DNA of 64,000 nt from Alicyclobacillaceae bacterium (GTDB lineage Bacteria; Bacillota; Bacilli; Kyrpidiales; Kyrpidiaceae), in contig JASBVN010000008.1 in assembly GCA_029961045.1 (NCBI GenBank), positions 1 through 64,000 of the forward strand. Reading direction: 5' to 3'. Each line of letters opens with the position of its first letter. Position 1 is the stretch's first letter. The translations under genes and the position numbers were made by a program. Below, piece after piece: positions 9,114 to 17,418 of the stretch. The notes under the pieces were generated by a model that saw only the letters and a list, made by a program, of their open reading frames with translations, was not told where the DNA came from and did no database searches.

Positions 9114-10208
9114 ATGGGCCCTGTGCTGACGGTCGATATCCGGTTGGACCATATGGAGAGGATGACCGACTCGACCGGCATGATTCAACACGCCGTGGGG
9201 GCGGTTCCCGATTTTGCAACCGGTTACACCACCGACGACAACGCCCGGGCGTTGATCGTCGCCCTCGGATTGCAAAGTCGCCCCGAATGCGCTGAGTGGT
9301 GGGGACGGTTGGGGCGACTCGCCGACCGGTACCTCGCGTTCCTGGTGTACACTCAGCGGCCGGACGGGCGTTTCCGGAACTTCGTAGGGTATGACCGCCG
9401 GTTCCTGGAGGAAATCGGCTCGGAGGACAGCTTTGGGAGGGCGCTGTGGGCCCTTGGAGAAACGGTGAAGGGACAGTCGAATACGTACTACGGACGGGTA
9501 GCGGCAAAGGCCTTTGAACGGGCCGTTTCCCACGTCGGCGCCCTGTCTTTCGTCCGCGGCCAAGCCTTTGCGCTCTTGGGGCTATGTGCAGCCTTGGAAG
9601 GGGGATTTTTGCCGGGGGATGTCCGGCCGCTGTTGGAATTGCTCGTCAACCGACTCGTGGCCGCCTATCGACGGCACCATGGGCCGAAATGGCATTGGTT
9701 CGACGAAGCCCTGACCTACTCCAACGGTGTGTTGCCCGCCGCTCTCCTAAAAGGAGCCACGTTGATCGGTTCCGAAGAGGGGCTCCGAATCGCCCGGGAT
9801 GCTTTGGACTTTTTGACGGAGACCCTGTTGAGTGGAGATTATTTAGAAATTGTCGGGAATCAAGGGTGGTACCCGCGGGGCGGCCGTCGGGCCTTGTACG
9901 ATCAGCAGCCCGTGGACGCAGGGGCCATGGTGTTTGCGTACACGACGGCCTGGCGGATCTTGGGGCGTCGGGAGGATGCGGAAGGAGCGGAAAAGAGTTT
10001 CCGGTGGTTTCTCGGTCTGAATTCGGAGGGAATTCCGCTCTACGATCCCGACACCGGCGGGTGCCGAGACGGGCTGTACCCCGGCGGCTTCAACAGCAAC
10101 CAGGGAGCCGAATCGGTGGTGGCGTATCTGCTCTCGTGTTTTTGGATGGTGGAGGCGGGCCTGGCCACGGTGTCCTTGCCGGCCGAAGAGGTGCCTGCAG
10201 CGGGCTGA
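9114..10208 (+). CDS. Alpha/alpha-barrel glycosidase-like protein of unknown specificity
   Basis: The 364-residue protein has no motif that fixes a reaction. Repeating helical blocks rich in Trp, Gly and Asp (TGYTTDDNARALIVAL, EDSFGRALWALGE, HWFDEALTYSNGVLPAAL, SNQGAESVVAYL) resemble (alpha/alpha)6-barrel glycoside hydrolases and phosphorylases. Acidic residues in DDNAR and EDSFGR are catalytic candidates. It follows the GT4 gene by 6 bases with GAGGTG as ribosome site, and similar proteins accompany GT4 enzymes elsewhere, so it probably acts on the same glycan. No signal peptide is visible, so it should be cytoplasmic. A direct catalytic assignment would be guesswork. Confidence 0.65.
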   Translation: MGPVLTVDIRLDHMERMTDSTGMIQHAVGAVPDFATGYTTDDNARALIVALGLQSRPECAEWWGRLGRLADRYLAFLVYTQRPDGRFRNFVGYDRRFLEEIGSEDSFGRALWALGETVKGQSNTYYGRVAAKAFERAVSHVGALSFVRGQAFALLGLCAALEGGFLPGDVRPLLELLVNRLVAAYRRHHGPKWHWFDEALTYSNGVLPAALLKGATLIGSEEGLRIARDALDFLTETLLSGDYLEIVGNQGWYPRGGRRALYDQQPVDAGAMVFAYTTAWRILGRREDAEGAEKSFRWFLGLNSEGIPLYDPDTGGCRDGLYPGGFNSNQGAESVVAYLLSCFWMVEAGLATVSLPAEEVPAAG

Positions 10209-10251
10209 TGTTTCCGCCTCGTCCGGCCCTTTTGGTCTTTGGCCCGCAAAA

Positions 10252-10290
10252 AAGGCGGCTTCCCTTCTTCAGAAGGGAGCCGCCTTTGTT
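10252..10290. terminator. Bidirectional rho-independent terminator
   Basis: AAGGCGGCT...CTTC pairs with GAAG...AGCCGCCTT (10252-10286; one bulged T) to give about 15 bp. On the minus strand it is followed by six T, a strong terminator for the aminotransferase gene. On the plus strand the tail TTGTTGT is weaker and may end the sugar operon. Confidence 0.85.
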
Positions 10291-10299
10291 GTGCAACCG

Positions 10300-11523
10300 T
10301 CACCGGTTGCCGATTTGGCCGGACTCGACGCGGGCGAGCCGGTGTTCCCGCACTTCGTCGAGCCGGTCTAAAAACGACTGAATCCGTTCGAAGGCGGTCA
10401 ATAACTGGTCCACCGATGTGGCGTACGAACAGCGAATGTGACCTTCTCCCCCGGGTCCGAACACTCTTCCAGGAACCACCGCAACCTTCGCCCTTTTTAG
10501 CAGTTCTTCGGCGAAGACATCGTCCGGAATGCCGGTGGATCGGATGGAAGGAAAGGCGTAAAAGGCGCCCTCCGGTTCGTGGCAGGACAGGCCCATTTGA
10601 CGGAAGGCGCTGACCACCAACCGCCTCCGCTCCTCGTACACGGACACCATGTGGTCCCGTTCCCGGTCTCCTTTGGTCAGGGCTTCCACCGCCGCCATCT
10701 GGCTCATGATCGGAGCACACAGGATGGTGTACTGGTGGATCTTGACCATCGCGCTGATCCAGTCCTTCGGCCCGCAGGCGAAACCGACGCGCCAACCGGT
10801 CATCGCGTATGCCTTGGACATGCCCGTCAACAATACGGTGCGATCCCGCATGTTCGGGAGGGAGGCGAAGCTGCAATGGGGCGTCACATAACTCAATTCG
10901 GCGTAAATCTCGTCGGTGATCACCAAAAGGTCGTGTTTTAGGACGATCGAACGGATTTGCTCGAGGTCTTGCCGGGTCAAGGTCGCTCCGGTCGGGTTGT
11001 TCGGATAGCTTAACAACAGGACTTTGGTCTTAGGTGTTATGAAACGTTCCAACGTATCCGCCCGCAATTTAAACCGGTCTTCCGCCCGAGTGGGGACGTA
11101 TACGGGTACTCCGCCGGCCAATTGAACGCACGGGCCGTAAGACACGTAACAGGGTTCCGGGATCAGCACCTCGTCCCCCGGCGACAGTACGGCCCGCAGC
11201 GCCACGTCGATTCCTTCGCTGGCGCCGACCGTCACCAGGATCTCCGTGTCCGGATGGTACGAAACCCCGAATCGCCGCTCCAAGTAATCCGAAACGGCGC
11301 GGCGGAGAGCAGGGAGCCCGCGATTGGACGTGTAGGTGGTATACCCCCTTTCCAGCGCATCGACACAGGCATCCCGGAAACGCCACGGGGTGACGAAGTC
11401 CGGCTCCCCCACCCCGAGGGAAATCACTCCTTCTGTGCCGGCGGCCAAATCGAAGAAACGGCGGATCCCGGAGGGAGGAATGGCCCGAACGACGGGAGAC
11501 AGACGATCCCGGATCGATTTCAT
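10300..11523 (-). CDS. alaT: Class I aminotransferase (AlaT/YugH-like)
   Basis: A PLP-dependent fold type I aminotransferase of the I-gamma group. The 407-residue protein shows SLGVGEPDFVTP, YPNNPTGA, DEIYAEL and the PLP-lysine motif MSKAYAMTGWRVGF, then the substrate-carboxylate Arg in HIRCSYAT. It overlaps the 3-prime end of an upstream Lrp-type regulator on the same strand. That pairing is the B. subtilis yugH-yugG (alaT-alaR) arrangement, so alanine transamination is the best guess; a broad PatA-like specificity is possible. A strong terminator follows. Confidence 0.85.
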   Translation of the reverse strand: MKSIRDRLSPVVRAIPPSGIRRFFDLAAGTEGVISLGVGEPDFVTPWRFRDACVDALERGYTTYTSNRGLPALRRAVSDYLERRFGVSYHPDTEILVTVGASEGIDVALRAVLSPGDEVLIPEPCYVSYGPCVQLAGGVPVYVPTRAEDRFKLRADTLERFITPKTKVLLLSYPNNPTGATLTRQDLEQIRSIVLKHDLLVITDEIYAELSYVTPHCSFASLPNMRDRTVLLTGMSKAYAMTGWRVGFACGPKDWISAMVKIHQYTILCAPIMSQMAAVEALTKGDRERDHMVSVYEERRRLVVSAFRQMGLSCHEPEGAFYAFPSIRSTGIPDDVFAEELLKRAKVAVVPGRVFGPGGEGHIRCSYATSVDQLLTAFERIQSFLDRLDEVREHRLARVESGQIGNR

Positions 11524-12011
11524 GGAGTAATCACCAACCGTTGATCCCCTTCTCGGTCGTCGAAAATCACGCCGTCTTGCTTATATTTCTTTAAAATAAA
11601 GTGGGTTGTGGTGGAGACGACGTGTTCGAGGGTGGATAGTTTTTCCGCGACGAACCGGGCGACCTCTTTCATCGTGCGCCCTTCTACCACGACGGACAGG
11701 TCATAGGCGCCGGACATCAAATACACCGACTTGACTTCGGGAAAACGGTAGATGCGCTCGGCGATGGCGTCGAATCCGGCATCCCGCTGCGGGGTGACTT
11801 TGACGTCGATCATCGCGGTGACTTGGTCGTATCCGGCTTTTTCCCAATTGATGACGGCCGAGTACCCGACGATGATTCCATTTTTCTCCAATTGATCGAC
11901 GGCTGCGGCCACCTCGTTTCGGGAGACACCCAGCATGTCTGCAATCGCTTCCTTGGGGAGGCGACTATTTTCTTGCAACAATTGCAAAATTCGCTTTACA
12001 AGGGAATCCAT
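11520..12011 (-). CDS. alaR: Lrp/AsnC family transcriptional regulator
   Basis: A 163-residue Lrp/AsnC regulator: N-terminal winged helix-turn-helix (ILQLLQENSRLPKEAIADML, then VSRNEVAAAVDQLEKNGII) and a C-terminal RAM/ActD effector domain with VYLMSGAYDLSVVV. It lies directly upstream of, and overlaps by 4 bases, the aminotransferase gene, matching the AlaR-AlaT pair in which the regulator activates the transaminase gene. Start ATG 12011 is chosen because AGGAGG lies 6 bases before it; a TTG at 12017 is too close to that site. Confidence 0.87.
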   Translation of the reverse strand: MDSLVKRILQLLQENSRLPKEAIADMLGVSRNEVAAAVDQLEKNGIIVGYSAVINWEKAGYDQVTAMIDVKVTPQRDAGFDAIAERIYRFPEVKSVYLMSGAYDLSVVVEGRTMKEVARFVAEKLSTLEHVVSTTTHFILKKYKQDGVIFDDREGDQRLVITP

Positions 12012-12051
12012 GGCCAACCTCCTACCGGCTTCGCCTCTCTATATGCCATCT

Positions 12052-12080
12052 ATTATACCGTACAGGGGGGCAAACGGCGA
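12052..12080 (-). promoter_or_regulatory. Putative promoter for the Lrp-aminotransferase operon
   Basis: Minus-strand TATAAT (12057-12052) with a weak -35 TCGCCG (12080-12075) at 17 bp places transcription start about 35 bases before the regulator start codon. The same A/T-rich patch could also serve the divergent gene at 12081. Confidence 0.4.
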
Positions 12081-12536
12081 ATGAATGCGAGAGAAACGGG
12101 ATCGGCATGGGTGTTTGTTTACGGGACCCTGATGGGCGGAGAGCGCAATCACGAGTGGCTGGCTCCGTACGTTTGTCGGGGCAGTCCTGCGGCGGTGCGA
12201 GGGAGGATTTACATTCTTTCCGAAGGCTATCCGATGCTCGATCCTTTTCCGGCGGGTTGGGTCGTCGGCGAACTCTACCTCGTCGCTCCGGCGGGGGAGG
12301 CGCTGAGGCGCTTGGACGCGCTCGAGGGGTTCGAAGGGAGAGGAAATCCGGACAACGAATATGAACGCGTTCGTCTGTGGACATGGACCGGGAAACGCGG
12401 CCGGTGGGAACCAGCCGTTCCGGCGTGGGTATATATCGCTCCTCGCCGCAGGCGGGAACGGCTGGCGGAGGAAGCGCGGCAGTGGCCTTCGGGGGTCCGG
12501 TGGGCGGAGTCGGAAGGGGGACGGGGGCAGCTCTGA
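12081..12536 (+). CDS. Gamma-glutamylcyclotransferase family protein
   Basis: A 151-residue protein of the AIG2/BtrG-like gamma-glutamylcyclotransferase superfamily. Signature VFVYGTLMGGERNHEWL (substrate loop YGTL) at residues 11-27 and the catalytic-type Glu in LDALEGFE are present, followed by VYIAPRRRRERL. Such enzymes release 5-oxoproline from gamma-glutamyl groups; the true substrate is unknown. Start ATG 12081 follows AGGGGGG. It stands alone between a divergent regulator and the comG operon. Confidence 0.82.
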   Translation: MNARETGSAWVFVYGTLMGGERNHEWLAPYVCRGSPAAVRGRIYILSEGYPMLDPFPAGWVVGELYLVAPAGEALRRLDALEGFEGRGNPDNEYERVRLWTWTGKRGRWEPAVPAWVYIAPRRRRERLAEEARQWPSGVRWAESEGGRGQL

Positions 12537-12553
12537 ACCGGCGCCCCCTTTTT
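12523..12553 (+). terminator. Short terminator-like hairpin after the cyclotransferase gene
   Basis: GGGGGC (12523-12528) pairs with GCCCCC (12543-12548), followed by TTTTT. The stem overlaps the last codons of the gene. Only 6 bp but all G:C. Confidence 0.5.
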
Positions 12554-12659
12554 CGTGATTTCAGGATTTTGGGGGCGGATTTGAACCGGGCTGGAAAGGT
12601 TTCGGCCGATTCGCGGAGAAAGAGGATGGCGAAGTTCGATGGGGAGGGATGGGGGAGAT

Positions 12660-13757
12660 ATGGGAGAAGGGTGTTCCCGGATTTTGGATGAGCTATGGGA
12701 GCGAGCGGTGAAGGCGGGGGCTTCGGACGTTCATTTTGACCCGGATCCGGAAGGGTGGTCCATCCGATTTCGCGTTTCCGGTGAGTTGCGTCCAGCGGCG
12801 CGCTGGGATCTTCGAACGGGCATGGAGGCGGCGCAGCGGATCAAGTTGTTGGCTCGCATGGATATCGCCGAGAAACGCGTACCTCAAGACGGAGGTCTGC
12901 GGCTGGCGGTCGGGGGGCGGGAGGTCGCCATGCGGGTGGCCACGCTTCCGACGGTGCGGGGTGAACGGCTGGTCGTGCGGATTCATTCTCCGTGGGCGGC
13001 CGGTGCCGGGCTGGAATCGGGGCCGGAAGGCCGGGCGGAGGATTCGGTTTGGGATCGGTGGCTGCGGTGTCTAGAGGCACCCCACGGCCTATTCCTGGTC
13101 GCGGGGCCGACCGGCAGCGGCAAGACCACTTCCCTGTACCGGGTGGTCGCCGAGTGGGTGCGGCGGGGGGAATGCGTAGTCACCTTTGAGGATCCCGTGG
13201 AACGGGAAATCTCCGGGGCCCACCAAGTGGAACTCAGACCTGCTCGAGGCTTCGATTACCGGCGGGCCCTGGCGGCGGGACTTCGCCAGGATCCGAGCGC
13301 TCTGGCGATTGGGGAAATCCGCGACGCAGACGCCGCTTGGGCGGCTGTCCACGGCGCCTTGTCGGGGTGCCGTGTGGTGGCCACCATCCACGCCCGCGGT
13401 CCCGGGGATGTTTGGCAACGGTTGTACCGGTGGGGAGTGACGCCGGGAGAACTCTCCGGCAGTTTGGCCGCCGTGTTAACCCAGCGGCTGCGGCCAAAGG
13501 GGTGCCCTCTTTGCCGCCGGCGGCGCCGGGGGAATGCCGCCGGCGGCGTCGCGACACCCCGGCAGCCGGAGCGGTGTCCTCGATGTGCGGGCCGGGGAAG
13601 GGTGGGGTTCGAGGTGCTGTATCATTTGACGGTGCTTCAGGGAAGGGGGGACGGACGGGAGGAAGAGGGACGCCGGCGTCCTTCGGGCAGGTTCCAGGGG
13701 GTGATCGAAGATCCGGATGGTGGCGGCGAAGTTTGCGAAATGGTCGAAGAAGGGTAA
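12660..13757 (+). CDS. comGA: Competence type IV pilus assembly ATPase ComGA
   Basis: ComGA is the cytoplasmic hexameric ATPase driving assembly of the DNA-uptake pseudopilus. The 365-residue protein has GASDVHFDP, Walker A GPTGSGKTTS near residue 150, the Asp box TFEDPVEREISGAHQ, Walker B PSALAIGEIRDADA and the His box VVATIHARGP. A C-terminal tetracysteine (CPLC...CPRC) is typical of GspE-type ATPases. Start is between ATG 12639 and ATG 12660; I prefer 12660 because GGGGAGGG at 12641 serves it. It begins a seven-gene operon with overlapping cistrons. Confidence 0.92.
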   Translation: MGEGCSRILDELWERAVKAGASDVHFDPDPEGWSIRFRVSGELRPAARWDLRTGMEAAQRIKLLARMDIAEKRVPQDGGLRLAVGGREVAMRVATLPTVRGERLVVRIHSPWAAGAGLESGPEGRAEDSVWDRWLRCLEAPHGLFLVAGPTGSGKTTSLYRVVAEWVRRGECVVTFEDPVEREISGAHQVELRPARGFDYRRALAAGLRQDPSALAIGEIRDADAAWAAVHGALSGCRVVATIHARGPGDVWQRLYRWGVTPGELSGSLAAVLTQRLRPKGCPLCRRRRRGNAAGGVATPRQPERCPRCAGRGRVGFEVLYHLTVLQGRGDGREEEGRRRPSGRFQGVIEDPDGGGEVCEMVEEG

Positions 13758-14748
13758 AACCGGCATTTCCTTGGAGGAGTGGGCCGACTTATGGGAAGAT
13801 TGGTCTCGTTTTGCCGAAACGGGGCTTTCCTTGGATGCCGCGCTGGATGTCGTGCGGAAGCACCGAAAGCCGCCGGTGGCCCGGTTGGTGGAACGGTGGG
13901 GAGAATCGCTGAGGGAGGGGAAGCCCTTGTCCGCGCTGTACGCGTCCAGCGGTTGTTATCCTTTGTGGTTGCCCTTGGTGCGCCTCGGGGAAGAAACGGG
14001 CGACCTGGCGGGCATGATGGCCTTGATCGCCCGGGAGGCGCGCCGCCTTCATTTGCACCGCGCGCAAATCCGGTCCCAATTGGCGTATCCGCTGGCCGTA
14101 ACGGGGTTGACGGCGGCGGTGGCGGTGTTGTTTCTCGCGGTGGTCGTACCGAGTTTGACCGCTTTTTACGGCACCCTCGGCATCGGACAAGAAGCAGTCG
14201 AATTTCGCGGATGGTCGATCGGCCCCGGGGGATGGGCGGTGCTTGCGATGGTGGCGATCACGGCGGCACTGGGAATGTTCCGGGGGATGAAGAGGAGGGG
14301 GCGCGAACCGGGTTTTCTGCGCAGAGGGCGGATGGAAGCGTTTACGTCCGAATGGGCCCACGGCGTGGGGACCCTCTTAGAGGCCGGCCTCTCTCTGGAC
14401 GATGCGCTTCGGCATTTGTCCTTCTGCGGAGGCCGCGTAGCGGCGGCTGCGCGGTTTGTTCGGGACCGGATGTTGGCCGGTCGAACGTTGCCGGAGGCCC
14501 TGGAGGAGTGGCCGCTGTGCTCGGAAGAATTGCGCGCCGTCACGGAAATGGGTTTGCGCCTGGGGAGGCTGGATGCGGTGTTGCTGGTTCTCGCGGAGCG
14601 ATCCAGGACCAGGAGAATGCGGAGGGCCGAGCGGCTCGTCCGCTGGATGGAACCCGCCCTCACCCTCGCCGCGGGACTGTTGGCCCTCGCATTATTCGTT
14701 TTGTTTTATCTGCCGACGATTCGCATTATAGGAAAGGTGGTGCCCTGA
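13717..14748 (+). CDS. comGB: Competence type IV pilus membrane platform protein ComGB
   Basis: ComGB is the polytopic platform protein (GspF/PilC family). The 343-residue protein has two repeated T2SSF domains; the first contains LVRLGEETGDLAGMM and the second TEMGLRLGRLD. Hydrophobic segments lie near residues 125-150, 165-190 and 305-335. The gene overlaps comGA by 41 bases in another frame, so translation is coupled. Confidence 0.92.
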   Translation: MVAAKFAKWSKKGKTGISLEEWADLWEDWSRFAETGLSLDAALDVVRKHRKPPVARLVERWGESLREGKPLSALYASSGCYPLWLPLVRLGEETGDLAGMMALIAREARRLHLHRAQIRSQLAYPLAVTGLTAAVAVLFLAVVVPSLTAFYGTLGIGQEAVEFRGWSIGPGGWAVLAMVAITAALGMFRGMKRRGREPGFLRRGRMEAFTSEWAHGVGTLLEAGLSLDDALRHLSFCGGRVAAAARFVRDRMLAGRTLPEALEEWPLCSEELRAVTEMGLRLGRLDAVLLVLAERSRTRRMRRAERLVRWMEPALTLAAGLLALALFVLFYLPTIRIIGKVVP

Positions 14749-14752
14749 CATC

Positions 14753-15142
14753 GTGGTGAAACTTCCGGACGAACGGCCGTTCCGGGCGCGGGCCCGGCAG
14801 CGGGAACGGGGATTCACTTTAGTCGAACTGTTGGTGTGTCTGGCGATTATCGGTATATTGATTTCCCTGGCTGCACCGAATTTGCGGGCTGCCGGAGAAA
14901 GCGCCCAGAGAACCGGTTGTGAAAGCAACCAGCGTTTGATTCGCCAAGAGTTGGTCCAGTTTCAGTTGGTCCAGCGACGGGCGCCTACCGGTACGTCGGG
15001 AGAGATCTTGCAAGAATTGGTGGATGCCGGCCTGTTGGACAGCCGGCCGAAGTGTCCGGCAGGCGGCGATTACGAAATCCGTCAGGATGCGGGAGGGCAG
15101 TGGAAAGTGTCGTGTTCCGTTCACGGTGCGTTGGGAGAGTAA
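14753..15142 (+). CDS. comGC: Major competence pseudopilin ComGC
   Basis: ComGC is the major subunit of the competence pseudopilus. The 129-residue precursor has the prepilin peptidase site RERG|FTLVELLVCLAIIGIL with Glu at +5 of the mature protein, then a hydrophobic helix. The C-terminal part contains two Cys (KCPAGGDY, KVSC) and a GGDYEI block like other ComGC proteins. Start GTG 14753 or 14756, 4 bases after comGB. Confidence 0.92.
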   Translation: MVKLPDERPFRARARQRERGFTLVELLVCLAIIGILISLAAPNLRAAGESAQRTGCESNQRLIRQELVQFQLVQRRAPTGTSGEILQELVDAGLLDSRPKCPAGGDYEIRQDAGGQWKVSCSVHGALGE

Positions 15143-15579
15143 GGAATTTCGGGTTTACCCTTTTGGAAATGGCGGCGGTGCTGGCGCTTGCCGGCGCCGC
15201 CACTTTAGTCGCAGCGCCGGTGGGGGCCCGGATGTTCGCCTATTGGGAATTGTGGTCGGCGGCTCGTCGTATAGCTGAAGATTTGCGGGAATGCCAGTCC
15301 CTGGCCGAGTCCGAGGGGGTATATTACGAGATGAGGTTTTTCCGGTATCAACCCGACTACACGGTGTACCGGGGCACCGAACGGGTACGGATGGTACACA
15401 GTCCGGAGGGGGTTCGGTACCGGTACGGTGTTTTTCCCCTTCCGATTTCCACCGTGCGATTTCTTCCGCAAGGATCTGGTGCAGCCGGTATGACGATCCA
15501 ATTGGTCAACCGGTTCGGCGATCGGGTTGCGGTGCGACAATATCTCGACAGCGGCGTGGTGACCGTATTTGAACCGTGA
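15112..15579 (+). CDS. comGD: Minor pseudopilin, ComGD-like
   Basis: A minor competence pseudopilin of 155 residues. It has a prepilin cleavage site NFG|FTLLEMAAVLALAG with Glu at +5, followed by a GspH-like beta domain. It overlaps comGC by 31 bases. The start is uncertain: GTG 15112 gives a short basic leader, GTG 15100 is also in frame. Assignment as ComGD rests on operon position and the H-type pilin layout. Confidence 0.8.
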   Translation: MFRSRCVGRVRNFGFTLLEMAAVLALAGAATLVAAPVGARMFAYWELWSAARRIAEDLRECQSLAESEGVYYEMRFFRYQPDYTVYRGTERVRMVHSPEGVRYRYGVFPLPISTVRFLPQGSGAAGMTIQLVNRFGDRVAVRQYLDSGVVTVFEP

Positions 15580-15910
15580 CGGCTTTGCCCTCGTGGACGC
15601 CCTATTGTCCCTGGTCCTGGCCGCTTCCCTCGCCGCATCCGCCGGGACGATGACCGTGTCGGCCCGAAAGGACGAGCGGGAGGCCCGGGAATGGAGCAAC
15701 GCGCGGTTGGTGGCCGTGAACGAGTGGGAACAAAGCCGGATTCGACCCGGCGGCGAGCGTCGGGTCGAAATCCGGGACGGAACGGTCTATCGAATTGAGC
15801 GAATTCCACAGGGGGATTGGTACGGAGTCCCCATCCAAACCCTCGTGGTGTCCTGGGAGGGGGTTGGAGGACATCGGGAATTGGCGTGGACGGGTGCTTG
15901 CGGTCCGTAA
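15569..15910 (+). CDS. comGE: Minor pseudopilin, ComGE-like
   Basis: A 113-residue protein starting at TTG 15569, overlapping comGD. It begins NRDG|FALVDALLSLVLAAS, a class III signal with Asp rather than Glu at the +5 position of the mature pilin. Position in the operon corresponds to ComGE. The remainder has no recognisable motif. Confidence 0.68.
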   Translation: MNRDGFALVDALLSLVLAASLAASAGTMTVSARKDEREAREWSNARLVAVNEWEQSRIRPGGERRVEIRDGTVYRIERIPQGDWYGVPIQTLVVSWEGVGGHRELAWTGACGP

Positions 15911-16370
15911 CCGCTGGAGCGGGCCCGACAAGGTTTCGGCCGGAGGGTATGCCCTGGCGGAGTTCCTGATCGGGATGTTGATCGCTTCGTCCGTGATGAT
16001 CGGGGTGGGACAATGGTACCGGCTTTATCTCCGGGATACCCCTGTGCTTTCCGCTTTGTCGGAATCTGAAATTCAATGGAGGCGGTGTGCCGTTCGCCTG
16101 AGCCGGGAACTTCACGACGCCGCCGGATTGGCTGTCGAGCCGGGAATGTTGCGGTGGACCGACGGGGCCGGGCGCATTCTTTCGGTTCGCCTCAATGCGC
16201 AGGGACAACTTTTGCAAAGTGTGGACGGGGCGGGAGCCGTGGTGTTGGCCAACGGGGTGCGAAAAGCGGAATTTCGCGAAGAAGGGAAAGGGGTCTGGAT
16301 TCGGACGTGGTGGACTCATCCCTGGACCGAAGAACCCGTGTCGCTGTTCGTTGTACCGCGAAGGCCGTGA
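15894..16370 (+). CDS. comGF: Minor pseudopilin, ComGF-like
   Basis: A 158-residue protein with an internal class III signal AGG|YALAEFLIGMLIASSVMIG (Glu at +5) after about 26 residues. The C-terminal half (RCAVRLSRELHDAAGL, LSVRLNAQGQLL, VRKAEFREEG) has the ComGF/GspJ-like beta pattern. The start is uncertain; GTG 15894 is the only good in-frame start close to the signal and lacks a strong ribosome site, consistent with coupling to the overlapping gene upstream. Confidence 0.7.
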   Translation: MLAVRNRWSGPDKVSAGGYALAEFLIGMLIASSVMIGVGQWYRLYLRDTPVLSALSESEIQWRRCAVRLSRELHDAAGLAVEPGMLRWTDGAGRILSVRLNAQGQLLQSVDGAGAVVLANGVRKAEFREEGKGVWIRTWWTHPWTEEPVSLFVVPRRP

Positions 16371-16798
16371 GGGAGGCCGAGAAGAAGGATCGCTCAAGAG
16401 CCGGGGGAGCTCGTGAGGCTGGATGGGTATCGGTGGCTCTTCTAACGGCGTTTTTGGTGTTCCAGGTCGCCGCCTGCCTCTTGGCTCGGCAGATGCACTT
16501 CCACTTGATCCAGGTTTTGCGGCAGGTCCGCGTCGATGAGGCGGACCGGGCGGCCGAATTGGGGTGGTATTGGGTGAAACAAAAGTGGGCCGGGGAACCG
16601 AATTGGGTTGGATGGGAGCGGTTTCGCGTCGGAACGTCCGAAGTGGATATTTCGGTATTTGAAGAAAACGGTCGGTTGATCGTCGTGTCCACCGGCACGT
16701 TGAAAGATGGGATTCGACGGTCTTTGCGGGTCGAAGCGGATGTGCGGAACCGCACGCCCTTGGCGTGGAAAGAAGGAGGCGCGGCGGCGACGCCTTAA
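16367..16798 (+). CDS. comGG: ComGG-like competence protein
   Basis: The last gene of the com operon, 143 residues, starting at GTG 16367 within the GTGA overlap with comGF. A basic leader (EKKDRSRAGGAREAG) precedes a hydrophobic helix WVSVALLTAFLVFQVAACLL without Glu at +5, as in GspK/ComGG-type tip pilins. The rest is a small soluble domain ending FEENGRLIVVSTGTLKDG. Identity rests on position and layout. Confidence 0.65.
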   Translation: MREAEKKDRSRAGGAREAGWVSVALLTAFLVFQVAACLLARQMHFHLIQVLRQVRVDEADRAAELGWYWVKQKWAGEPNWVGWERFRVGTSEVDISVFEENGRLIVVSTGTLKDGIRRSLRVEADVRNRTPLAWKEGGAAATP

Positions 16799-16841
16799 AG
16801 GTCCGGTGCAACTGTGGTAGGATAGGGAGGGAGGGAAGGCC

Positions 16842-17387
16842 GTGTCCAATTTGTATCTGATCGGATTTATGGGCAGCGGCAAGAGTTCGGTGGGCCGCCG
16901 GCTTGCGGAGCGTCTCGGCCGCCCCTTTGTCGACACCGACGAGGAAATCGCGCGGAGAGAAGGGATGGACATCCCCTCTCTGTTTGCCAAGGGCGGGGAA
17001 TTGTATTTTCGGGATTTGGAACAAGCGGTTTTGCTCGATCTTGCCGGCCGGAGCGGCTGGGTGATCGCAACCGGCGGCGGGATCGTACTCCGGGTGCGGA
17101 ACACGGAGATCATGCGGAACAGCGGGACGACCATCTTTTTGTTTGCCAGGGAAGAGGTCCTTTTGCGCCGCCTGACGGGTTCCGAAGCCAGCCGCCCGCT
17201 TTTGGGCTCCGCGGTTGACGCGGCGGAGCGGATCCGGCAGTTGTTAAAGGAGCGCCGGGGAATGTATGAGTGGGCGGATCTCGTGGTGGACACGAGCGAC
17301 CGGACGGTGGACCAGGTGGTCGACGAAATCATCCGCCGGTTGGAATTGCCTGAGGCCGGCGGACGGAATCCGGAAAAGACAATCTGA
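16842..17387 (+). CDS. aroK: Shikimate kinase
   Basis: Phosphorylates shikimate with ATP in the chorismate pathway. The 181-residue protein has Walker A GFMGSGKSS (residues 8-16), the shikimate-binding DTDEEI, FRDLE, ATGGGIV and the lid segment ASRPLLG. Start GTG 16842 follows GGGAGGGAGGG. It follows the comG operon, as in B. subtilis. Confidence 0.95.
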   Translation: MSNLYLIGFMGSGKSSVGRRLAERLGRPFVDTDEEIARREGMDIPSLFAKGGELYFRDLEQAVLLDLAGRSGWVIATGGGIVLRVRNTEIMRNSGTTIFLFAREEVLLRRLTGSEASRPLLGSAVDAAERIRQLLKERRGMYEWADLVVDTSDRTVDQVVDEIIRRLELPEAGGRNPEKTI

Positions 17388-17418
17388 GCGGAATACCAGG
17401 GAAAGCGGGGATGAGACG

